Assembly: GCA_027487835.1 (NCBI GenBank)
Contig: JAIYCU010000017.1
Coordinates: forward strand, 1 to 62,709
Length of the DNA stretch: 62,709 bases
Source: Bacteroidota bacterium
GTDB lineage: Bacteria; Bacteroidota; Bacteroidia; UKL13-3
Direction of reading: 5' to 3'
The notes beneath the pieces were generated by a model that saw only the letters and a list, made by a program, of their open reading frames with translations, did no database searches and had not been told where the DNA came from. Shown one piece after another: positions 7,346 through 15,342 of this stretch. The position numbers were made by a program, and so were the translations under genes. The stretch's first letter is position 1, and each line of letters begins with the position of its first letter.

Positions 7346-9466
7346 ATGCGTAAATTTTACCTAGTTTTAATTAGCTACCTACTTTGTAATTATTCAACAG
7401 CTCAATTACTTACTAAGCCAACTGGAGTTTACTTCAACCAAGGAAACATTACAGAATTTACCATTACCAATGCGCTAAAGAATAGTAAACTTGTTAAACC
7501 CTACAGTCAGCAGGATTGGGAGCTTAATCTTCAAGTAGTTAATAATCACAATGCATATTTGGATAGCAGGGTATCTGATCTTAGATTGCAGCGAGGGGTA
7601 TTGGCTACACAATGGCGCCAAATTAATACTAACCAAGATGTGAATGGCCTTCAACGTTTATTAAATGCTAAGCAAGATACTTTAAATAAACTGGTGCCAC
7701 AGACCCAAAAATCATTTGAGAAAATTAGTGCAAGAGCAAATTTTATAATTGTGATTAGAGCGCAAGCGACCTTAAAATCAAATGTAGAATTTATTCAGGC
7801 AGCCAAACAAGAATTAACAAAGTTCGCGGTAAAGGAATTAAACGAAGACTTGTTACAAAGCATGGCCGAATTTGAAAGTGGTTTATTCACGCAATCACAA
7901 TTAAGTACTATGGTAAGTGGAAGGATTGCACAACCTGCCACGCCATTTTATGCAAGTTTATCAGCCAATAAGAAGTTGTTTGTTTTTGGAAATTTGGTAG
8001 AGGTAAATCCTTTCAAGGCAGACTCGCAAAGGCTTGCAAATAAAATCCCTGCCCAGATGGTTGTTGCATGCATAAATATGATGCAAGGCGAGGTAAAAGT
8101 AAAAAGCGAATTAATGAAAATAGGTTTACTTGATGCTGAAATCAATAAGTTGTATCAAGCCTACACCAAATCTACCCTAGCCGCCAATGCATTTGAGCAT
8201 AACCAAACCAACCAACAATTTTTTCAGCAATTGAATGTTGGTGCTAAAAAGAAACAAGAACGTTTAGAAATTGAGATTATTGATATTGAAGATAGAATAC
8301 TTGGTTTTAAAAATGCCATGCAAGAAGTATTACAAACTTTTAAAATGCCAAAAGACACAAGTTATAGTAAATCTATTGTTAGCAATGTGAGCAGTTTAAT
8401 ACTATACAAAATGAAGCAGTATGAAGATAGTATTTACTATTATGTAGGTAAGAAATTTGAAAGTTTTGATACCAAAGTAAATCAGACAGGAAGTATTAGT
8501 TTAGATATTGCTCGGGCATCTATTAGTGGCATAAACCAATTAAAAATGCGTTCAACAGTGGTTGCTTATCCAAATTTTACAAGTGCACAAACAGATTTAT
8601 CAGCAGATACTTCAAACAGCGAGGTAGTAATATTTACCCGAGAGTTAAATGAGGTTTACATGATGCCTATACAGACCACAAACAATGAGTTTAGAACAGG
8701 ATTAATTGCCCAATATAACATCACTAATATTCGCACCCATGCAAACATAGATAGCACTGGATGCAAAGGATGTACTGATATAGAAAAGAAATTGGCAGAA
8801 GAGATTGCTGCTTCTATGGTGACAATTTCAGGTGGTGCTTTTAGAATGGGTTGTGATTCTTTGGATACCACAGGTGATATGGATGAGAAACCAAACCACG
8901 GCGTAACAATTAGTGATTTTAGGATTAGCAAGTATGAAATAACGCAAAGGCAATGGGAGATTATCATGAAAACCAAACCTGGTGATTTTAAGTCGTGTCC
9001 AGAATGTCCAATAGAACAAGTAAGTTGGGAAGATGCGCAGGCATTTATAAAAAAGCTAAATAAGCTAACAGGCAATTTATATAGATTACCAACGGAGGCA
9101 GAGTGGGAATATGCCGCAAGAGGCGGCAAGTCTTTTTTATACGCGGGTTCAAATAACTTAAAAGACCTTGCATGGTTTGGAGATAATTCAATCAACCAAA
9201 CACATTTTGTTGGACAAAAAACGCCTAATGCCTTTGGCCTTTATGATATGAATGGCAATGTCTGGGAATGGTGTAATGATTGGTATGGGCCATACAGTAA
9301 ATATGATCAAGTAGACCCTTTAGGGCCAAATAATGGATTATACAGGGTTATTCGCGGTGGAAGTTGGAATAGCAAGGCTAAGAATTGCAGAGTTTCCGCT
9401 AGGTACAACAATGCACAAATTAATAGATATTATAATTTAGGCTTTAGATTAGCCCAATCAAAATAA
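7346..9466 (+). CDS. Secreted protein with C-terminal FGE-sulfatase (SUMF1) domain
   Basis: A 706-residue exported protein with signal peptide MRKFYLVLISYLLCNYSTAQ. Residues about 20-490 are an unassigned region rich in Gln/Asn/Lys with long amphipathic helices, likely coiled coils. Residues about 490-705 form a formylglycine-generating-enzyme-like domain: MVTISGGAFRMGCD, YEITQRQWEIIM, YRLPTEAEWEYAARGG, FGLYDMNGNVWEWCNDW and VIRGGSWNSKAKNCRVSARY. In Bacteroidota such domains often serve structural or ligand-binding roles, as in the gliding proteins GldJ and GldK, rather than sulfatase activation, and no sulfatase gene is nearby. A CKGC motif joins the two parts. Confidence 0.85.
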   Translation: MRKFYLVLISYLLCNYSTAQLLTKPTGVYFNQGNITEFTITNALKNSKLVKPYSQQDWELNLQVVNNHNAYLDSRVSDLRLQRGVLATQWRQINTNQDVNGLQRLLNAKQDTLNKLVPQTQKSFEKISARANFIIVIRAQATLKSNVEFIQAAKQELTKFAVKELNEDLLQSMAEFESGLFTQSQLSTMVSGRIAQPATPFYASLSANKKLFVFGNLVEVNPFKADSQRLANKIPAQMVVACINMMQGEVKVKSELMKIGLLDAEINKLYQAYTKSTLAANAFEHNQTNQQFFQQLNVGAKKKQERLEIEIIDIEDRILGFKNAMQEVLQTFKMPKDTSYSKSIVSNVSSLILYKMKQYEDSIYYYVGKKFESFDTKVNQTGSISLDIARASISGINQLKMRSTVVAYPNFTSAQTDLSADTSNSEVVIFTRELNEVYMMPIQTTNNEFRTGLIAQYNITNIRTHANIDSTGCKGCTDIEKKLAEEIAASMVTISGGAFRMGCDSLDTTGDMDEKPNHGVTISDFRISKYEITQRQWEIIMKTKPGDFKSCPECPIEQVSWEDAQAFIKKLNKLTGNLYRLPTEAEWEYAARGGKSFLYAGSNNLKDLAWFGDNSINQTHFVGQKTPNAFGLYDMNGNVWEWCNDWYGPYSKYDQVDPLGPNNGLYRVIRGGSWNSKAKNCRVSARYNNAQINRYYNLGFRLAQSK

Positions 9467-9476
9467 GAATAATTTA

Positions 9477-10067
9477 CTAGTTTTGGTTATTGGCTAAAGC
9501 CCTTTCTTCGTCTTTACTCACCGCGTTTTGCATCAGTAATATGATTACAAACCCAATACTGATAGCCGCATCTGCAATGTTAAAAACAGGTCGGAAAAAC
9601 TCAAATTCTTCACCTGCCCAAAAAGGCCAATTTAATGGGATGTTAGTTTGAATAATTGGAAAGTATAGCATATCAACTACTCTTCCATGAAACCAGCCAT
9701 CATAGCCAAAATAAACGCCATAAAATACGCTATCTATTATATTACCTAAAGCGCCTGCAATTATGAGAGTCCAACCTAATACGTAAGTATTTCTAGTTTC
9801 TTTGTCGATGAGGGTTTTCACATAGTAGGCAATTACTCCTACAAATATGATTCTAAAAAAAGTGAGGAAATATTTGCCCGTTTTCCCGCCAAACTCAAAC
9901 CCAAAGGCCATTCCATAGTTTTCTGTAAAATGTAGCTTGAACCAATCACCTATGATTTTTTTCTCTTCACCTAGATAAAAGTGTGTTTTGATATAGTATT
10001 TAAACCATTGATCAATTAATAGGATGAGAAACAAAATAGATACTGCAATAATGTATTTCGACTTCAT
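9477..10067 (-). CDS. lspA: Lipoprotein signal peptidase (signal peptidase II)
   Basis: A 196-residue polytopic membrane aspartyl protease that removes signal peptides from prolipoproteins. Four transmembrane helices are visible. The two catalytic aspartates lie in ALGNIIDSVFYG and FNIADAAISIG. The insertion between them (WFHGRVVDMLYFPI, then a Trp/Phe-rich stretch) is characteristic of Bacteroidota LspA. I chose the ATG at 10067 because the longer frame from 10148 would run through the terminator of the upstream gene. Many lipoproteins in this window would be its substrates. Confidence 0.95.
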   Translation of the reverse strand: MKSKYIIAVSILFLILLIDQWFKYYIKTHFYLGEEKKIIGDWFKLHFTENYGMAFGFEFGGKTGKYFLTFFRIIFVGVIAYYVKTLIDKETRNTYVLGWTLIIAGALGNIIDSVFYGVYFGYDGWFHGRVVDMLYFPIIQTNIPLNWPFWAGEEFEFFRPVFNIADAAISIGFVIILLMQNAVSKDEERALANNQN

Positions 10068-10112
10068 GTTGGTGTTAACGATAAAGGTTTTAGATGTTGT
10101 TGGCAAGGTACA

Positions 10113-10146
10113 AAAAAAAGGGCAGCCATTACGGCCGCCCTTTTTC
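10113..10146 (-). terminator. Intrinsic terminator after the DksA-like gene
   Basis: Read on the minus strand, GGGCGGCC and GGCTGCCC form a GC-rich stem with one mismatch around a GTAAT loop, followed by eight T. It lies 14 bases after the stop at 10161 and before lspA. Confidence 0.85.
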
Positions 10147-10160
10147 AAAAGGTCGTATTT

Positions 10161-11408
10161 TTATTTGTATTGCTGCAATTTAGCTTCCATACTTAAAGTT
10201 GTATGAGGTACTGCGCGCAAACGTTCTTTTGAAATTAATTTACCAGTAACCTTACAAATGCCATAAGTTTTGTTTTCAATTCTTATTAAAGCATTTTCTA
10301 AGTTCTCTATAAACTTACGCTGACGGGCAGCTAATTGACTCAAATATTCTTTTTCTGACGTTGAAGCGCCATCGTCTAACTTGTTATGAGAGTTATCAGT
10401 ATCAGTAACGCCATTTACACCTTGATTTTGCATTTGCCCCATCAAGTTGTTTAATTCTTCCTTAGCTACCAATAGCTTTTTATTGATGAGATCTTTAAAC
10501 TCATTTAACTCTGAATCACTGTAACGAAGCGTATTCATTGGTGCTTCATCAATCACTGGCGTTTCAAAAACAGGTGTTGTGCTTACCACTGGCTTCAATT
10601 CTTTTTTAGGTGCAGCTGGCTTTTTAGGCGTTAAAACTACCGGTTTTGCAATTACTTTACTTTTTGCATTTGCTTTTGGCGTCTCAATTTTGCTTGGTGC
10701 AACTTTAACTTCAACTTTTGCGATAGGCTTGCTAATAGGTTTATTTTTAATAGCTATTTTTTTACTAACAACCTTTTTTACAGCCGGTTTAGTTGCAGGC
10801 TTGGCTATTGTTTTCTTAGCAACCGGTTTTGAAATAGGCTTACTAACTACCTTCGTAACCTTTTTAGCAACTACTTTTTTAAGAACAACTTTTTTGGCAG
10901 CTACTTTCTTAGCAGCTACTTTTTTTGTGGCAAGCTTTTTAACCGCCGATTTTTTATTGACAGTGGCTTTGACAGCAGGCTTGCCTGCCGGTTTATTTAT
11001 TTTTTTAGGCGCAGCTTTCTTTGTGGCAACCTTTTTAGTGGCAACTTTCTTTGTAGCGGCCTTTTTAATTACAAGCTTTTTACTTGCCACTTTTTTACTA
11101 ATTGCTTTTTTAACAACTACTTTCTTAGCAGGTGATTTTGCAACTTTTTTTATTACAGCCTTTTGGGTTGCTTTTTTGGGAGCACTTACTTTTTTCACTG
11201 CTTTTTTAGGAGCATTTACTTTTTTAACCACTTTTTTAGTCGCTGCTTTTTTAACAGTTACTTTTTTAGCAGGTGCTTTTTTGCTTGCCTTTTTAGGCGC
11301 CGCAGTTTTTGTTGCGGCCTTTTTAGGAGCAGCTTTAGCGGCTTTTTTAACAGCCTTTTTTGCAGGGGCAGCTTTTTTAGCGCTGCTTTTGGTAATTTTC
11401 TTCGCCAT
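10161..11408 (-). CDS. DksA/TraR-like protein fused to a long Lys/Ala-rich histone H1-like tail
   Basis: A 415-residue protein. Residues 1 to about 290 are low-complexity repeats of AKK, KKA, VAKKV and KPAVKK units, very basic and like histone H1 or Hc1 tails, suited to bind DNA or RNA non-specifically. Residues 291-415 are a TraR/DksA-type domain: MNTLRYSDSELNEFKDLI, a coiled-coil hairpin with DDGASTSEKEYLSQLAAR, then YGICKVTGKLISKERLRAVP. The zinc finger is degenerate, with one Cys of the usual four. DksA-type domains enter the RNA polymerase secondary channel. An internal Met at 291 could also start a short form. The function of the fusion is not known to me. Confidence 0.85.
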   Translation of the reverse strand: MAKKITKSSAKKAAPAKKAVKKAAKAAPKKAATKTAAPKKASKKAPAKKVTVKKAATKKVVKKVNAPKKAVKKVSAPKKATQKAVIKKVAKSPAKKVVVKKAISKKVASKKLVIKKAATKKVATKKVATKKAAPKKINKPAGKPAVKATVNKKSAVKKLATKKVAAKKVAAKKVVLKKVVAKKVTKVVSKPISKPVAKKTIAKPATKPAVKKVVSKKIAIKNKPISKPIAKVEVKVAPSKIETPKANAKSKVIAKPVVLTPKKPAAPKKELKPVVSTTPVFETPVIDEAPMNTLRYSDSELNEFKDLINKKLLVAKEELNNLMGQMQNQGVNGVTDTDNSHNKLDDGASTSEKEYLSQLAARQRKFIENLENALIRIENKTYGICKVTGKLISKERLRAVPHTTLSMEAKLQQYK

Positions 11409-11413
11409 AGTTG

Positions 11414-14400
11414 TTAAGCTTTTTCAATTGTAACCTTAATGCTAATTTCATCCACGAGTACCTCAATTGCATCTGATAACTCAGCTACCAAGGAAATATT
11501 CGTTGCTAAAATTTCGCTGCAAATATAGGTTTTGAATTGATTTATAGCACTTTTTAAATAGTTGTTGTCCACTATTTTTACACTTATTTTGTCAGTAAGA
11601 TTTAAATCCAATTCCTTTCTAAGCCCTTGAAGTTTGCTTACAAGTTCTCTTGCAATGCCCTCATCCCTAAGTGTTTCACTGATATTAATGTCTAAGGCAA
11701 CAGTAATTTTTCCTTCATTTGCTACCTTATATCCAGAAATTTCTTTAGAAATAATTTCTACATCCTCACGAGAAATATCCATTAATTCACCTTCTAACGC
11801 AACTGAAATCGAACCTAATTCTTCAATTTTAGTAATTTCCGTTTGGGGCAATTGTAGAATGATTTCCGATAGTGCCTTCATTTTTGAGCCTACTTTTTTA
11901 CCGAGTGTTTTAAAGTTTGGCTTGATTGATTTATCTATCGCCTCCATAAATTCCAATTCTTTCACATTTACTTCGGCCAAAATTAATTCCTTCACATGAA
12001 TGATATTTTCTTTGACGCTTGGGTCAACCACAGGAATTAAAATTTTCTGAAGAGGTTGGCGTACTTTTAGGTTTTCCTTTTTACGAATGCTTAAAACCAA
12101 TGAGCTGATTTTTTGTGCATATTCCATTTGGCTTTCCAAAGTTCTATCTATAAAATTTTGATGAACCAAAGGATATTCAGCTAAATGTACAGAGGCTAAA
12201 TTTTCTCTTTCACTGATGGCATTTAAGTCTCTAAACAATCTATCCGCATAAAAAGGTGCAATAGGACTCATTAACTTGGCAACTGTTTCTAAACAAGTAT
12301 ATAAGGTTTGATAAGCAGAAATTTTATCTTCAGAATATTCTCCTTTCCAAAATCTTCTCCGGCACAGCCTAACGTACCAATTACTTAAATTTTCTCCTAC
12401 AAATTCTTGAATGGCCCTGGCCCCAGGAGTTGGGTCGTATTGGTCCATTTGTTTGGCTACTTTTTGAACCAAAGTGTTCAATAAACTTAGAATCCATCTA
12501 TCTATTTCTGGCCGTGATTCAAATGGAATTTCAGCTTCTTTATAGGCAAAGCCATCTATATTGGCATACAAAGCAAAGAAGTTATATGTATTATAGAGAG
12601 TGCCAAAAAATTTGCGTTGCACTTCGGCTACACCTTCCATATCAAATTTTAAATTGTCCCATGGGTCGCTATTGGTAAGCATATACCAGCGGTTGGCATC
12701 TGCCCCATATTGGTCGATGGCCTTAAATGGGTCGATGACATTGCCCAAACGTTTGCTCATTTTGTTGCCATTTTTGTCCAGCACCAAGCCATTGGCAATT
12801 ACATTTTTATAGCTAATGCTGTCAAATAACAGCACACTTAAAGCATGTAAGGTAAAGAACCAGCCGCGTGTTTGATCTACCCCTTCAGCAATAAAATCGG
12901 CAGGAAAGTTCTTGCGAAAGGTTTCTTCATTTTCAAAAGGCCAGTGCCATTGGGCATAGGGCATCGCACCAGAATCAAACCAAACATCTATCAAATCAGC
13001 CTCACGTTGCATTTTCTCGCCTTCGGATGACACTAAGATAATATGGTCAACATAGGGTTTGTGTAAATCTTTAATTTCAAAATTAGCTTCCATAAAGCCA
13101 GCTGCAGCAGATTTTGCTATTTCTGCTTTTAGTTCTTCTAAGGAACCAATGCATTTTTCTTCGCTTCCATCGACAGTTCTCCAAATGGGTAGGGGAGTTC
13201 CCCAATAGCGAGACCTACTCAAATTCCAATCTACTAAGTTTTCTAACCAATTGCCAAATCTGCCAGTACCAGTATGTTCTGGCTTCCAATTAATGGTTTT
13301 ATTGAGTTCAACCAAGCGATCTTTAACGGCAGTTGTTTTAATAAACCAGCTCTCTAAAGGGTAATATAGAATAGGTTTATCTGTTCGCCAGCAATGCGGA
13401 TAGGTATGTTCGTATTTTTCAATTTTAAAGGCCTTGTTTTCAAGTTTAAGTTTGAGTCCAATCAAATCATCCACACTTAGGTACTTGTCTAGTTTTGGAA
13501 TGATGCCCGCCAAACGTTCCTTTTGGATGTCAAGTTCAATTTGTTTTTCTTCCTCGGTTAAATAAGCTTCTTTAACAAACCTTCCATCTAATGGGAAAAT
13601 TTCATCTTTTACTACCTCTAAAAACTTCCCCCTTTTATCAACTAAGGTAAGCGAGCCAATGCCATTTTGTTTGGCCACTCTAAAGTCGTCTGCCCCAAAG
13701 CTTGGCGCTATGTGTACAATTCCGGTTCCATCTTCTGTAGTCACAAAATCGCCTACAATTACTTTAAACGCATCGCCATCTGTAGGTTGATCAAAAGGTA
13801 ATAATTGCTCGTATTCAAGGCCAACAAGATCTTTACCAGTAAACTCTTTTAGTACTTCAAATGGAATTTTTTTATCTCCTACTTTATAATCGGCAAAGGG
13901 AAGCGCCGCATTTTCTGCCGGAAAGTGTTTGTGCAATAAATCTTTGGCAAGAATTACTTGTATGGCTTTATGGGTATAGGCGTTGTAGGTTCGAACCAAT
14001 ACATAATTAATTTTTGAACCCACCGCCAAGGCAGTATTAGAAGGAAGGGTCCAAGGGGTGGTAGTCCAAGCCAACATAAAGCAATCTTCATCATTGCCTA
14101 TATTTGCAGCCACGTTTTTGAGTTTAAATTGGGCAACAATGGTAATGTCTTTTACATCTTTGTAGGTACCAGGTTGGTTCAATTCGTGCGAGCTTAACCC
14201 TGTTCCTGCTGCGGGGCTGTATGGTTGTATAGTATAACCTTTATACAAGTAGCCTTTATCGTAAAGTCTTTTTAGGAGATTCCATAAGCTTTCAATGTAA
14301 TTATTTTCGTAGGTAATATAAGGGTCGCTAAGATCTACCCAGTAGCCCATTCGATCTGTAAGGTTGTTCCAGATGTCGGTGTATTTCATTACATCTTTGC

Positions 14401-14764
14401 GGCAAGCCTCGTTGTATTCTGCGATGGAGATTTTTTTACCAATGTCTTCTTTGGTAATACCCATCATTTTTTCTACCTGCAATTCTACCGGTAATCCATG
14501 CGTATCCCATCCTGCCTTTCTTTTTACCTGAAAACCTTTGAGGGTATTGTAGCGGCAAAAAATATCTTTCACTGCCCTGGCCATCACGTGATGAATCCCT
14601 GGCATTCCGTTGGCGCTGGGTGGACCCTCATAAAAAACATAGCTGGGGCTTCCTTCGCGAGTGCTTACGCTCTTTTCAAAGATTTTTTCTTCTTTCCAAA
14701 AGTGAAGGATTTCCTGCTCAAAAGCAGCGAAATCCATTTTCTTATATTCCTGATACTTACTCAT
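11414..14764 (-). CDS. ileS: Isoleucyl-tRNA synthetase, IleRS2-like, with GxHH in place of HxGH
   Basis: A 1116-residue class I synthetase charging tRNA-Ile. The catalytic fold begins with ANGMPGIHHVMARAVKDIF: the signature normally read as HxGH is G56-I-H-H59 (14588-14599), so its first and third residues are swapped. KMSKR is intact at residues 668-672. An editing (CP1) domain fills about 200-420, and the C-terminal region lacks an obvious zinc cluster. Length and C-terminus fit the eukaryote-like IleRS2 clade, which is naturally mupirocin-tolerant. The stop lies 5 bases before the DksA-like gene start on the same strand, so the two are probably co-transcribed. Confidence 0.95.
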   Translation of the reverse strand: MSKYQEYKKMDFAAFEQEILHFWKEEKIFEKSVSTREGSPSYVFYEGPPSANGMPGIHHVMARAVKDIFCRYNTLKGFQVKRKAGWDTHGLPVELQVEKMMGITKEDIGKKISIAEYNEACRKDVMKYTDIWNNLTDRMGYWVDLSDPYITYENNYIESLWNLLKRLYDKGYLYKGYTIQPYSPAAGTGLSSHELNQPGTYKDVKDITIVAQFKLKNVAANIGNDEDCFMLAWTTTPWTLPSNTALAVGSKINYVLVRTYNAYTHKAIQVILAKDLLHKHFPAENAALPFADYKVGDKKIPFEVLKEFTGKDLVGLEYEQLLPFDQPTDGDAFKVIVGDFVTTEDGTGIVHIAPSFGADDFRVAKQNGIGSLTLVDKRGKFLEVVKDEIFPLDGRFVKEAYLTEEEKQIELDIQKERLAGIIPKLDKYLSVDDLIGLKLKLENKAFKIEKYEHTYPHCWRTDKPILYYPLESWFIKTTAVKDRLVELNKTINWKPEHTGTGRFGNWLENLVDWNLSRSRYWGTPLPIWRTVDGSEEKCIGSLEELKAEIAKSAAAGFMEANFEIKDLHKPYVDHIILVSSEGEKMQREADLIDVWFDSGAMPYAQWHWPFENEETFRKNFPADFIAEGVDQTRGWFFTLHALSVLLFDSISYKNVIANGLVLDKNGNKMSKRLGNVIDPFKAIDQYGADANRWYMLTNSDPWDNLKFDMEGVAEVQRKFFGTLYNTYNFFALYANIDGFAYKEAEIPFESRPEIDRWILSLLNTLVQKVAKQMDQYDPTPGARAIQEFVGENLSNWYVRLCRRRFWKGEYSEDKISAYQTLYTCLETVAKLMSPIAPFYADRLFRDLNAISERENLASVHLAEYPLVHQNFIDRTLESQMEYAQKISSLVLSIRKKENLKVRQPLQKILIPVVDPSVKENIIHVKELILAEVNVKELEFMEAIDKSIKPNFKTLGKKVGSKMKALSEIILQLPQTEITKIEELGSISVALEGELMDISREDVEIISKEISGYKVANEGKITVALDINISETLRDEGIARELVSKLQGLRKELDLNLTDKISVKIVDNNYLKSAINQFKTYICSEILATNISLVAELSDAIEVLVDEISIKVTIEKA

Positions 14765-14829
14765 TGTCTTGTTTAAGGCGTGCGAAAATAGGCATTTGGA
14801 AATAAGCAGAAAAATATTACTTTAGTACT

Positions 14830-14979
14830 ATGATATTAATGGGACAAGCAACCGCGCGTCATCCAGATTTATTCCTATTTATTATAGGATTGGTGACACT
14901 GTTATTCGTTATGGCCAATTTTAATAATTGGCTTAAGTCTTTTGATACTTGGTTGTATAAGCGTTTGGGCGGGCTCTGA
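14830..14979 (+). CDS. Possible 49-residue membrane miniprotein (antisense to the zinc ribbon)
   Basis: ATG at 14830 opens 49 codons with one clear transmembrane segment (LFLFIIGLVTLLFVMANF, about 15-32) followed by a basic, amphipathic tail (NWLKSFDTWLYKRLGG). Its last 78 bases overlap, on the opposite strand, the 3' half of a more convincing zinc-ribbon gene. Both frames can hardly be under full selection. I keep it as a low-confidence candidate because the segment order is typical of small inner-membrane proteins. Confidence 0.25.
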   Translation: MILMGQATARHPDLFLFIIGLVTLLFVMANFNNWLKSFDTWLYKRLGGL

Positions 14980-15060
14980 GGGGCTGCAATAGTCGCAAAC
15001 TTTACCGTCTTCGGTAAAGCCTTTTCCTTCACAAACGGGGCAAACATATCCGCAAGTCAT
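14902..15060 (-). CDS. Small zinc-ribbon protein (52 aa)
   Basis: ATG at 15060 opens 52 codons ending in TAA at 14902. The N-terminal half has the pattern CGYVCPVCEGKGF, then GKVCDYC, i.e. CxxC plus CxxC with a GKGF turn, as in DnaJ-type zinc knuckles and small YuiA-like proteins. The C-terminal half is basic and unassigned. This is shorter than common gene-finding cut-offs and is easily missed. It lies between ileS and the small membrane protein of the RND unit. The role is unknown; zinc binding is inferred from cysteine spacing. Confidence 0.6.
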   Translation of the reverse strand: MTCGYVCPVCEGKGFTEDGKVCDYCSPSEPAQTLIQPSIKRLKPIIKIGHNE

Positions 15061-15114
15061 GATGGCAAGTTAGGTTTTTTGTTAGATAAATATCTTTCGG
15101 TTCAACCCGAAACC

Positions 15115-15342
15115 TTATTTAATGAGCCACTTAAAAAAGATTTTCTGAAGTTGAGGCAAGGCCACAAAAACCATAAACGGCACTAAAATTAAGGACATTA
15201 CCAAGGCCTTAAGCGGCATAGCATAGTTTACCAAGAAAGGCATTAGTAGGAAATTTAACAGCATTAAGGTTGGGTAAATTACCAGCCAAACTAAAATGGC
15301 CATTTTCCATTTTTTAGGAGGATTAGTCTTCTGTGATGTCAT
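15115..15342 (-). CDS. Small membrane protein overlapping the RND transporter gene
   Basis: A 75-residue protein with two transmembrane helices (about 14-36 and 44-63) and a Lys-rich N-terminus. I chose ATG 15342 over the TTG at 15351. The start lies inside the end of the RND gene (20-base overlap in another frame), so translation is coupled. It could be a small accessory subunit of the transporter. I do not recognise a family. Confidence 0.65.
   Translation of the reverse strand: MTSQKTNPPKKWKMAILVWLVIYPTLMLLNFLLMPFLVNYAMPLKALVMSLILVPFMVFVALPQLQKIFFKWLIK

Noticed and set aside
8656-9195. A 179-residue minus-strand frame inside the FGE-domain gene
   Set aside because: The sense strand encodes clear FGE motifs over the whole interval, and the antisense product has no recognisable pattern.
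10068-10148. N-terminal extension of LspA
   Set aside because: It would translate the terminator hairpin of the upstream gene, and the true first membrane helix follows the ATG at 10067.
10579-11433. A 284-residue open frame on the plus strand
   Set aside because: It is the antisense of the Lys/Ala repeat tail, whose codon bias keeps the opposite strand free of stops and gives a meaningless Phe/Leu/Ala-rich product.
14859-15047. A 62-residue minus-strand frame between ileS and the RND unit
   Set aside because: A different frame on the same strand (14902-15060) carries the zinc-binding cysteine pattern and its own ATG.
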